From: PALSA-612 sp035652235
GTDB taxonomy: Bacteria; Actinomycetota; Thermoleophilia; Gaiellales; Gaiellaceae
Length of the DNA: 64,000 bases
Reading direction: 5' to 3'
Assembly: GCA_035652235.1 (NCBI GenBank)
Contig: DASREE010000032.1
Coordinates: 145,040-209,039 of the forward strand
Positions 17,757 to 24,817 of this stretch are shown in pieces. The notes beneath the pieces are model-generated. The model was not told where the DNA came from and made no database searches. It was given only the letters and a program-made list of their open reading frames with translations. Both the position numbers and the translations under genes were made by a program. The stretch's first letter is position 1; each line of letters starts with the position of its first letter.

Positions 17757-18759
17757 GCCGGCCGCTCCGCTGCATGGCGGCGTCGAAGGCGACGGCTGAG
17801 GGCATGAAATCCACCTGCCGCACGAACCGGAGCGCGTCCTGCGCGCCCCACTCGCGGTCCATGCCCGAGTCCTCCCACTCGATCGACAGCGGCCCCGAGT
17901 AGCCGATCCGGTTGAGCGCGCGGACGAGCGCCTCGAAGTCGACGTCGCCGTGCCCCGGCGAGACGAAGTCCCAACCGCGACCTGCCTCGCCGAAGTCGAG
18001 GTGGCCGCCGAGGATCGACCTGCGACCGTCGAGCATCTTCTTCGAGTCCTTCACGTGCACGTGGTAGATGCGGTCGGCGAACTCCTCGACGAAGGCGGCC
18101 GGGTCGAGATGCTGGTGGGCGAAGTGGCTCGGGTCGAGGTTCAGGCCGAAGCCCTGGCGGCGTCCGATGGCCTCGAGCGTCCGGCGCGTCGTCACGAAGT
18201 CGTAGGCGATCTCCGTCGGGTGCACCTCGAGGCCGAAGCGCACGCCCTCGGCCTCGAACACGTCGACGATCGGGCCCCAGCGCTCGGCGAAGTCCTCGTA
18301 GCCACGGTCGACGTCCGAGAAGTCGTTCGGCGGGAACGAGTAGAGCAGGTGCCAGATGGACGAGCCGGTGAAGCCGTTCACCTGGCGAACGCCGACACGG
18401 GCGGCGGCCCTGGCCGTGTCCTTCATCCGCTCGGCGGCCCGCCGGCGCACCCCCTCCGGGTCGCCGTCCCCCCACACCTCGGGCGGGAGGATCGCCCGGT
18501 GGCGCGCGTCGATCGGGTCGCACACCGCCTGGCCGACGAGGTGGGCGCCGATCGCGAAGCAGTTGAGGTGATTTCGCTCCAGCACCTCCTGGACGCGGCG
18601 CACGTAGCCCTCCTCTGCGAGCGCCCGGTCGACCTCGAAGTGGTCGCCCCAGCAGGCGAGCTCGAGCCCGTCGAAGCCCCACTCGCCGGCCTTGCGCGCC
18701 AGCTCCTCGAGCGGCAGGTCGGCCCACTGGCCCGTGAACAGCGTCACCGGTCGCGCCAT
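17749..18759 (-). CDS. sugar phosphate isomerase/epimerase-like TIM barrel
   Basis: The 336-residue protein belongs to the xylose-isomerase-like TIM-barrel superfamily (AP_endonuc_2): GFDGLELACWGDHF, VNGFTGSSIWHLLYSFP, GLEVHPTEIAYD, NLDPSHFAHQ and YHVHVKDSK contribute the glutamate, aspartate and histidine metal ligands. GHGDVDFEALVRAL and SIEWEDSGMD complete the barrel. It acts with the overlapping Gfo/Idh dehydrogenase, probably on a keto-sugar or inosose. The start ATG 18759 is supported by a -10 TAGTAT 8 nt upstream (18773-18768). The much longer open frame upstream is a shadow of the opposite-strand genes. Confidence 0.88.
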   Translation of the reverse strand: MARPVTLFTGQWADLPLEELARKAGEWGFDGLELACWGDHFEVDRALAEEGYVRRVQEVLERNHLNCFAIGAHLVGQAVCDPIDARHRAILPPEVWGDGDPEGVRRRAAERMKDTARAAARVGVRQVNGFTGSSIWHLLYSFPPNDFSDVDRGYEDFAERWGPIVDVFEAEGVRFGLEVHPTEIAYDFVTTRRTLEAIGRRQGFGLNLDPSHFAHQHLDPAAFVEEFADRIYHVHVKDSKKMLDGRRSILGGHLDFGEAGRGWDFVSPGHGDVDFEALVRALNRIGYSGPLSIEWEDSGMDREWGAQDALRFVRQVDFMPSAVAFDAAMQRSGRHA

Positions 18760-18868
18760 CGGCCGTGATACTACGGTCTCGCGGACCACCGTCTCGCAGG
18801 GCGGCGACGGCGTGCCGGCGCATCCCGCGCGGAGCTCGCACGTCGAAGCTGGCAAGTACCGGACTGTT

Positions 18869-18878
18869 CCTTGCAAGG
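18869..18878. promoter_or_regulatory. 10-bp perfect palindrome in the divergent intergenic region
   Basis: CCTTGCAAGG lies between the divergent TIM-barrel gene and the xylose unit, about 60-70 nt upstream of the leader ORF at 18941. It could be an operator for a sugar regulator. The size is small, so chance is possible. Confidence 0.25.
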
Positions 18879-18940
18879 ATGATGGGAGGAACGAACGAGA
18901 AGGGCGAGCGGGGACACTCGAGCAGAAGGAGGAACGAGCC

Positions 18941-18991
18941 ATGCACACCGCACTCGCTCGAGCCGGCGACGCCGAGCGGAGGCCGGCGTGA
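18941..18991 (+). CDS. 16-residue leader ORF upstream of the xylose-isomerase-like gene
   Basis: ATG 18941 is preceded by a strong ribosome binding site (AAGGAGGAACGAGCC). It encodes MHTALARAGDAERRPA, and its TGA overlaps the GTG start of the next gene (GTGA). The overlap and the better ribosome binding site on the leader suggest that the small ORF is translated and hands ribosomes to the downstream gene. It has no recognisable domain. It could also be an attenuation or coupling peptide rather than a functional protein. Confidence 0.5.
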   Translation: MHTALARAGDAERRPA

Positions 18992-19986
18992 AGACCTCTC
19001 TCGGCATCTGGGCGTTCGGCTCGATGGTCACGCGCTTCGTCCCCGGCGGCTACAAGCCGGAGCGGGCCCGTGAGACGACCGCCGAGCGCGTGCACCGCGC
19101 CGTGGAAGGCCTCGGAGACCTCATCGACGGCTACGAGTTCCACTATCCGCAGGAGCTGTCGGAGGAGAACCTCGACGAGGTGCGCGCCGCCCTCGGCGGC
19201 CACGACATCTACTGCCTCGCGGGCGGTCTGCACCTCGACCCGCGCTTCGGCCGCGGCGGCCTCGTCAACCCCGATCCCGCCGTCCGCGGCGAGGCGCTCC
19301 GGATCGCCACCGCGGCAGCGGACTTCGCCGGCACGCTCGGCGTTCCGCTCATCGTCTGGCCGGGGATCGAGGGCTACAACTACCCGTTCCAGACCCCCTA
19401 CCGGGAGAGCTGGGAGTGGTTCGTGGACGGCCTGGCCGAGGTCGCGGCCCGGCTCGGGGAGGCGGGCCAGGTGCTCTTCCTCGAGCACAAGAACTCCGAG
19501 CCCGCGATGAAGATCCACATGCGCAACGTCGGTATGACGCTGCACGTCATCCACCTGCTGCGGGCTCGGGGTATCGACAACGTCAAGGTGAACATGGACT
19601 GGCAGCACCTGATCATGAACGGCGAGAGCCTGGCCGAGTACGCTGCCCTGCTCGCCGCCCACGAGCTGCTCGGGCACCAGCATGCGAACTCCGGCTGGGG
19701 CACGTTCGACGACGACAACATGGTCGGAGCGACGGCGTTCATGGAGACGCTCGAGCTCGCCCTCGAGCTCCGGCGGGCCGGGTACGGCGAGCGAGGCGAG
19801 CGGCTCGGCTTCGATCTGTACCCGTACACCGAGGACGCCGTCGACGCGGTCAGGCGCAGCGTGCTCCAATGGCGCTACATCGACGGGGTCGCCGCGCGCA
19901 TCGACGTGGCGGCGCTGCGCGAGGCGCAGATGCGCAAGGACGCGGTCGCCGCGTACGAGGTCGTCTACGCTGCGCTCGGCGCTTGA
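18988..19986 (+). CDS. short xylose-isomerase-like TIM-barrel sugar isomerase
   Basis: The 332-residue protein is a xylose-isomerase-like TIM barrel. IVWPGIEGYNYPFQ, FLEHKNSEP, NVKVNMDWQH and GHQHANSGWGTFDDDN supply the metal-binding Glu/Asp/His residues expected for aldose-ketose isomerases. It is clearly shorter than classical XylA (about 390-440) and lacks its usual motifs. It sits about 120 nt upstream of xylulokinase in the same direction, so conversion of D-xylose to D-xylulose is the most likely role. GTG 18988 has GGAGG 5 nt upstream and overlaps the leader ORF. Confidence 0.75.
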   Translation: MKTSLGIWAFGSMVTRFVPGGYKPERARETTAERVHRAVEGLGDLIDGYEFHYPQELSEENLDEVRAALGGHDIYCLAGGLHLDPRFGRGGLVNPDPAVRGEALRIATAAADFAGTLGVPLIVWPGIEGYNYPFQTPYRESWEWFVDGLAEVAARLGEAGQVLFLEHKNSEPAMKIHMRNVGMTLHVIHLLRARGIDNVKVNMDWQHLIMNGESLAEYAALLAAHELLGHQHANSGWGTFDDDNMVGATAFMETLELALELRRAGYGERGERLGFDLYPYTEDAVDAVRRSVLQWRYIDGVAARIDVAALREAQMRKDAVAAYEVVYAALGA

Positions 19987-20109
19987 CCGGGAAGAGGCGC
20001 CGGGCAATCCGTCCTGCAGGTGGGAGCCGGCCCGGTCGGTCGCGGCCGTGCTCGCACTCGCCCGCTCGACCGAGGAGCGCCGGCCGCTGACCGTCGAGGA
20101 GCCTGCAGC

Positions 20110-21522
20110 GTGACCGTCCTCGTCGGCCTCGACGTCGCGACGACAGGCGTCAAGGCGGTTGCGATCTCGCCGGCGGGCGAGGTGCTCGCGAGCGAGTCCG
20201 AGCCGTACCCGCTGTCGACGCCGAAACCCGGCTGGGCAGAGCAGGATCCGGCCGACTGGTGGCGGGCAGCCGAGGCAGCACTCGCCCGGCTCCCGCACGG
20301 CGACGCGCCGGTCGGGCTCTCCGGCCAGATGCACGGCCTCGTCTGCCTGGATGGGAATGACCGCGTCCTGCGACCGGCGATCCTGTGGAACGACCAGCGG
20401 ACTGCGGCCGAGTGCGCGGAGATCGAGCGGCGGGTCGGGCTGGAGCGCCTGATCGAGCTGACCGGGAACCGCGCTCTCACCGGGTTCACGGCGCCCAAGC
20501 TCCTCTGGCTCCGCCGCTACGAGCCCGAGACGTACGCGCGCATCCGGCGCATCCTGCTGCCGAAGGACTACGTCCGGCTGCGGCTGACGGGAGCGCACGC
20601 GATCGACGTGGCCGACGCCTCCGGCACGCTCCTGTTCGACGTCCGCAGCCGCCGCTGGTCGCAGGAGGTGGCGGCGGCTCTCGACATCCCGCTCGAGTGG
20701 CTGCCGCCCGCCGCCGAGTCGACGGCGGTGGCCGGCGCCGGCGACCAGCAGGCGGCGGCCCTCGGCGTCGGGGTCGTCGAGCCCGGTCTCGTCTCGGTCG
20801 TGCTCGGGACCTCCGGCGTCGTGCTCGCCTCGCTTCCGGCCTACCGCGCCGAGCCGCAGGCACGCGTGCACGTCTTCTGCCACGCCGTTCCCGGCCTGTG
20901 GGAGGCGATGGGGGTCATGCTCAACGCCGCCGGCTCCCTGCGCTGGTTCCGCGACGTGTTCGCGCCCGGCGTTCCCTACGACGCCCTCGTGGCGGAAGCG
21001 GCGGGGTGGCCACCGGGAAGCGAGGGGCTGACGTTCCTGCCCTACCTGGCCGGCGAGCGCACACCGCATGCGGATCCCTCCGCCCGGGCCGTGTTCGAGG
21101 GCCTGACCCTCAGGCACGACCGGGGGAGCCTCGTCCGGGCCGTGCTCGAGGGTGTCGCCTACGGCCTGCGCGACTCGCTCGAGCTGCTGCGCGGGCTCGG
21201 CGTCCGGGCCGAGGTCGGGCGCGTGTCCGGGGGCGGAGCGCGCAGCCGCCTCTGGCTCGAGATCGCCGCCTCCGTGCTCGGGCTGCCGCTCGAGCTGACG
21301 GAGGTGGAGGAGGGATCGGCGTACGGCGCGGCGCTCCTCGCCGGCGTCGCGAGCGGCGTGTTCGCGTCCGCTCAGGAGGCCGTGGCCGCGTGCGTGCGCG
21401 TGCGTGAGCGCATCGAGCCGAACCCCGCCTGGTCGGAGGTCTACGAGGAGGGGTACGCTCGCTTCCGCGCGCTCTACCCGGCGGTGCGATCCGTGGCTGT
21501 GCGATCCGTACGAGGAGGGTGA
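20110..21522 (+). CDS. xylB: xylulokinase (FGGY family)
   Basis: The 470-residue kinase starts VLVGLDVATTGVKAVAI and contains GLSGQMHGLVCLD, ILWNDQRTAAEC and TGFTAPKLLWLRRYEP, the xylulokinase hallmark block. It also has GDQQAAALGVGVVEPG and GGGARSRLWLEIAA. It phosphorylates D-xylulose to D-xylulose 5-phosphate in the cytoplasm. GTG 20110 is preceded by GAGGAG. Its neighbours are the isomerase-like protein upstream and a Gfo/Idh dehydrogenase 1 nt downstream, giving a complete D-xylose entry unit. Confidence 0.93.
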   Translation: MTVLVGLDVATTGVKAVAISPAGEVLASESEPYPLSTPKPGWAEQDPADWWRAAEAALARLPHGDAPVGLSGQMHGLVCLDGNDRVLRPAILWNDQRTAAECAEIERRVGLERLIELTGNRALTGFTAPKLLWLRRYEPETYARIRRILLPKDYVRLRLTGAHAIDVADASGTLLFDVRSRRWSQEVAAALDIPLEWLPPAAESTAVAGAGDQQAAALGVGVVEPGLVSVVLGTSGVVLASLPAYRAEPQARVHVFCHAVPGLWEAMGVMLNAAGSLRWFRDVFAPGVPYDALVAEAAGWPPGSEGLTFLPYLAGERTPHADPSARAVFEGLTLRHDRGSLVRAVLEGVAYGLRDSLELLRGLGVRAEVGRVSGGGARSRLWLEIAASVLGLPLELTEVEEGSAYGAALLAGVASGVFASAQEAVAACVRVRERIEPNPAWSEVYEEGYARFRALYPAVRSVAVRSVRGG

Positions 21523-21523
21523 G

Positions 21524-22498
21524 ATGGATCCGGTGACGTGGGGAATCGTCTCGACGGCCGACATCAACCGGCTGGTGATCCCGCCGGCCCGCGCCTCGAG
21601 CAAGGTCGAGCTCGTCGCCGTCGCCAGCCGCGATCGCGCGCGCGCCGAGGCGTACGCGTCGACGTGGGGAATCCCGACCGCGTACGGCTCCTACGACGAG
21701 CTCCTCGCCGACCCGGACGTCGAGGCCGTGTACATCTCGCTGCCGAACTCGATGCACTGCGAATGGTCGATCCGGGCGCTGCGGGCCGGCAAGCACGTGC
21801 TTTGCGAGAAGCCGATGAGCCGGCACCCAGCCGAGGTCGAGGAGGCGTTCGACGAGGCCGACCGCGCCGGCCGCTTCCTGGCGGAGGCGTTCATGTGGCG
21901 CCACAACCCGCAGACGGCACGACTGCGCCAGCTCGTGGACGAGGGCGCGATCGGCGAGCTCCGCCTCGTCCGCGCCTGCTTCAGCTACCCGCTCTTCGAC
22001 CCCGGCAACATCCGGCTGCGCACGGACGTCGACGGCGGCGCGCTCATGGACGTCGGCTGCTACTGCATCAGCGGCGCGCGACTCCTCGCCGGCGAGCCGG
22101 AGAGCGTGTACGGACGGCAGTTCGTCGGGCCGACCGGCACGGACTGGGTGTTCACCGCCTCGCTGCGCTTCCCAGGCGACGTGCTCGCGCTGTTCGACTG
22201 CGGCACGACGCTCCCCAATCGCGACGAGCTGGAGGCGATCGGCAGCGAGGGGTCGCTCTTTTTGGACGACCCCTGGCACTGCCGGTCGCCCGTGATCGAG
22301 CTGCGACGAGACGGGGAGAGCGAGCGGATCGAGGTCGAGCCGGCGGACTCGTACCGGCTGGAGCTGGAGAACCTGAGCGAGGCGATCCGCGGCGAGGCGG
22401 AGCCGCTCCTCGGACGTGCCGACGCGGTCGCGCAGGCGCGCGTGATCGAGGCGCTCTTCCGCTCGGCCGCCGAGGACGCGCCCGTCTCGCTCAGCTGA
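21524..22498 (+). CDS. Gfo/Idh/MocA dehydrogenase, D-xylose 1-dehydrogenase-like
   Basis: The 324-residue protein starts VTWGIVSTADINRLVIPPAR and has GKHVLCEKPMS and MDVGCYCISGARLLAG. These features are shared with NADP-dependent D-xylose dehydrogenases and trans-dihydrodiol dehydrogenase-like members of the family. Directly after xylulokinase (1-nt gap, GAGGAGGG ribosome binding site) it may feed xylose into an oxidative route that could meet the pentonate dehydratase encoded at 11756. The family call is firm; the substrate call rests on context and general resemblance. Confidence 0.82.
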   Translation: MDPVTWGIVSTADINRLVIPPARASSKVELVAVASRDRARAEAYASTWGIPTAYGSYDELLADPDVEAVYISLPNSMHCEWSIRALRAGKHVLCEKPMSRHPAEVEEAFDEADRAGRFLAEAFMWRHNPQTARLRQLVDEGAIGELRLVRACFSYPLFDPGNIRLRTDVDGGALMDVGCYCISGARLLAGEPESVYGRQFVGPTGTDWVFTASLRFPGDVLALFDCGTTLPNRDELEAIGSEGSLFLDDPWHCRSPVIELRRDGESERIEVEPADSYRLELENLSEAIRGEAEPLLGRADAVAQARVIEALFRSAAEDAPVSLS

Positions 22499-22766
22499 GG
22501 AGCAGCGCCAGCGCCTCGCGGGCGCCCGCCAGCACCGGCTCGCCGTGCGAGACGAGCACGCGCTCGACGGGGAGGTCGAGGAGGGGGCGGAGGTTCCGCC
22601 GCCGGGCGACGTGGCCGCCGGCCCGCGGCGACCGCGACTGCGACGAGCGGGTCGAGGACGCAGATCGCGTCCGGCGCCTCGACGTACACGCAGCCGACGT
22701 CCTGGCGCAACTCCTCGTGGTGGACCGTCCAGCGCCACGGCCCGGCGCGATCTCGCTCACCTGCAC
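22491..22766 (-). pseudogene. remnant of a metallo-beta-lactamase-fold hydrolase
   Basis: From a GTG at 22766 the sequence reads VQVSEIAPG, then shifts frame to WRWTVHHEELRQDVGCVYVE and APDAICVLDPL, the usual start of a small MBL-fold hydrolase. It then jumps back to the first frame as LRPLLDLPVERVLVSHGEPV, the usual end, stopping at 22491. The central half with the HxHxDH metal site is missing, and at least two frame changes are needed. This is a decayed gene. It overlaps the end of the Gfo/Idh gene by 8 nt. Confidence 0.7.
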
Positions 22767-22798
22767 GGCGCCTCCAATCCGCCTCGTCCGGTCGAGCG

Positions 22799-22804
22799 TA
22801 CGTT
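22799..22804 (+). promoter_or_regulatory. -10 element of the cupredoxin gene
   Basis: TACGTT lies 36 nt upstream of the GTG start at 22841, leaving a leader of about 30 nt that carries the AAGGAGAG ribosome binding site. Confidence 0.35.
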
Positions 22805-22840
22805 GCCGGTGAACGACCCGCAAACGACCAAGGAGAGCCC

Positions 22841-23209
22841 GTGCATATCCGCACCCTCGTCGTCGCCGCCGCCATCGCCGTCACGCTGGCCGGGGTGGGC
22901 GCGGCAACCGCCGCCCGCTCGGCGGCGCCCAAGCTCAAGGGTACCGTCGGCCCCGGCTTCACGATCAGCCTGAAGACCGCGACGGGAAGGACGGTGACGA
23001 CGCTCAAGGCCGGCACGTACACGATCGTCGTCAGCGACAGGTCCGCGATCCACAGCTTCGTGCTCGAGGGCCCGGGCGTCGAGCGCGACATCACGACTCC
23101 GAGCTTCGTCGGCACGAAGACGGTGACGGTCAAGCTCCGCAAGGGGAAGTACAAGTTCTACTGCCGGCCGCACGAGAGCACGATGTTCGGCTTCGTGAAG
23201 GTCACGTAG
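22841..23209 (+). CDS. exported cupredoxin (plastocyanin/azurin-like copper protein)
   Basis: The 122-residue protein has a signal peptide (about residues 1-25, TLVVAAAIAVTLAGVGAATA). It is followed by a small beta-sandwich with type I copper ligands: H71 (AIHSFVL), C108, H111 and M115 (CRPHESTM). The order H...C-x2-H-x3-M is that of plastocyanin-like proteins. It probably transfers electrons or binds copper outside the membrane. AAGGAGAG precedes the GTG start. It is monocistronic and converges on the mec-type gene across a hairpin. Confidence 0.85.
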   Translation: MHIRTLVVAAAIAVTLAGVGAATAARSAAPKLKGTVGPGFTISLKTATGRTVTTLKAGTYTIVVSDRSAIHSFVLEGPGVERDITTPSFVGTKTVTVKLRKGKYKFYCRPHESTMFGFVKVT

Positions 23210-23223
23210 CCTGGGACGCGGGC

Positions 23224-23244
23224 GGGCGGCCCTTGCGGCCGCCC
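23224..23244. terminator. GC-rich hairpin between convergent genes
   Basis: GGGCGGCC and GGCCGCCC form an 8-bp perfect stem with a 5-nt loop (CTTGC), between the cupredoxin stop and the stop of the JAMM protease gene on the other strand. There is no T tract, but the position suits a bidirectional terminator in a GC-rich genome. Confidence 0.5.
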
Positions 23245-23618
23245 TAGCCCAGCTCGAGCGGCTCGGGCTGGCCGCCGACGATCCGCCAGGCGAGGAGCTC
23301 GCCGGTCGCCCGGGAGAGGATCAGGTAGGGCCGCCCCTCCCACTGGCCGATATTGGCGATGTCCGTCCTGGACGGGCGTGCCGAGTCGGTCGGGTGCGAG
23401 TGGAAGACGGCGAGCTCATAGCCCTCGTCCTCCAGGAAGAAGTCCATCGGGTCGCGCGGGCGAAGCTCGAAGCGGTACGGGCTCGCCGCCGCGTTGTCGG
23501 CCGGGAGGAAGCGCTCCGCCACCCCGTCGCGGAAGGCGATCAGACCGCAGGCCTCGTTCGGGGCCTCCGCCTCCGCGTGCGCCTCGAGCGCGCGGCGCAC
23601 CGCCGCGGGGACTACCAC
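23244..23618 (-). CDS. JAMM/MPN metalloprotease, Mec-like
   Basis: The 124-residue protein is a bacterial M67 (JAB1/MPN) peptidase. E22 (NEACGL) and the motif HSHPTDSARPSRTD supply H73, H75, S83 and D86 for zinc catalysis. In Mycobacterium tuberculosis the homologue Mec removes cysteine from the C-terminus of the sulfur carrier CysO. Here the gene overlaps the CysO-CysM fusion gene by 7 nt, so the two are co-translated. Because the carrier is fused to the synthase in this organism, the protease may also have to expose its Gly-Gly end. Confidence 0.9.
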   Translation of the reverse strand: MVVPAAVRRALEAHAEAEAPNEACGLIAFRDGVAERFLPADNAAASPYRFELRPRDPMDFFLEDEGYELAVFHSHPTDSARPSRTDIANIGQWEGRPYLILSRATGELLAWRIVGGQPEPLELG

Positions 23619-24817
23619 CAGTGGCCGCGCTCCATCGACGTCTCCGCGTCCGCCGCCTCCCAGAAGTCCGCCGACAGGTACTTCCAGCCGCCGTCGGCGA
23701 GCACGCAGACGATCACGGAGCCCTCGTCGGCCTCCTCGGCGAGCCGGCGGGCCACGTGGACGGCGGCGCCGGAGGAGACGCCGGCGAAGATGCCCTCGCG
23801 GTCGAGCAGCGCCCTCACGCCAGCTGCGGCCTCGGCGTTCGAGACGAGGATCTTGCGGTCGAGCTTGGTCACGTCGAGGATCGGGGGCACGTAGCCGTCC
23901 TCGAGCGAGCGAAGACCCATCACCGGATCTCCCGGGAGCGGCTCGGCGGCCGCCACGACCAGGTCGGGGAAGCTCTCGCGCAGCCGCTCACCCGTGCCCA
24001 TGAGCGTGCCGCCCGTGCCGAGGCCGGCGACGAGCACGTCGACGCGGTCGAGCGCCTCGGCGATCTCGGCGCCTGTCCCCTCGTAGTGCGCCCGCGGGTT
24101 CGCCTCGTTGCCGTACTGGAAGGGCATGTAGTAGCGCGGGTCGTCGGCCGCCATCTCGAGCGCCAGGCGAACGGCGCCGTTCGAGCCCTCCGCGGCCGGC
24201 GAGTCGACGATCCGCGCGCCGTACAGGCGCAGCAGCCGCTTGCGCTCCTCGGTCGCGTTCTCCGGCATGACGCAGGTGAGCCGGTAGCCCTTCAGCTTCG
24301 CGATGAAGGCGAGCGAGATGCCGGTGTTCCCGCTCGTCGGCTCGAGCAGCTCGCGACCGGGCTCGAGCTCGCCGGAGGCCTCGGCCGCCTCGATCATCGC
24401 CTTGGCCACGCGGTCTTTGACCGAGCCCGTCGGGTTGTGGCCTTCGAGCTTCGCGTACAGGCGCACGCCGCCGGGCGCGAGCCGCGACAGCTCGACGAGC
24501 GGCGTGTGGCCGACCAGGTCGAGCACGGACGGAACGAGGTCGAGCCGCTGGCCGCCGGCCATCGCCGGCAGCAGGATGACGGTCGCCCCGTTCGCGACGG
24601 GCGTGTCCAGCCCCTCGAGCGTGCGCACGTCCTCGCCCTCCACGTAGACGTTCACGAACGGGGCGATCTCCTCCTCGGCGTACACCTGCGCCGCGAGCCC
24701 GGGGAAGCGTCCGGTCAGGTCCTCCAGCAGCTCCCGGACGGTGTCGCCGGATGCCTCGACCTCGCGCTCGCCGCCGGTGGCGGCGCGAAGGGTGGGGGGG
24801 ATGCGGACCTTCGCCAC
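23612..24817 (-). CDS. CysO-CysM fusion: ubiquitin-like sulfur carrier joined to cysteine synthase
   Basis: The 401-residue protein has an N-terminal MoaD/ThiS-like domain (residues 1-89) ending in LLPAMAGG, where G88-G89 match the C-terminal Gly-Gly of CysO. It then runs without a stop into a PLP-dependent cysteine synthase of the CysM type (from about residue 95). K134 (GHNPTGSVKDR) should bind PLP, PTSGNTG binds substrate and GTGGTLMGTG binds the cofactor phosphate. In mycobacteria these are two genes, and CysM uses CysO-thiocarboxylate with O-phosphoserine. GTG 24817 follows the upstream stop directly. The reading frame and motifs are clear; how the internal Gly-Gly becomes a thiocarboxylate is open. 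Confidence 0.92.
   Translation of the reverse strand: MAKVRIPPTLRAATGGEREVEASGDTVRELLEDLTGRFPGLAAQVYAEEEIAPFVNVYVEGEDVRTLEGLDTPVANGATVILLPAMAGGQRLDLVPSVLDLVGHTPLVELSRLAPGGVRLYAKLEGHNPTGSVKDRVAKAMIEAAEASGELEPGRELLEPTSGNTGISLAFIAKLKGYRLTCVMPENATEERKRLLRLYGARIVDSPAAEGSNGAVRLALEMAADDPRYYMPFQYGNEANPRAHYEGTGAEIAEALDRVDVLVAGLGTGGTLMGTGERLRESFPDLVVAAAEPLPGDPVMGLRSLEDGYVPPILDVTKLDRKILVSNAEAAAGVRALLDREGIFAGVSSGAAVHVARRLAEEADEGSVIVCVLADGGWKYLSADFWEAADAETSMERGHWW

Noticed and set aside
17749..21603. 1284-residue minus-strand frame
   Set aside because: Only the portion from 18759 down encodes the TIM-barrel protein; upstream is antisense to the xylose unit.
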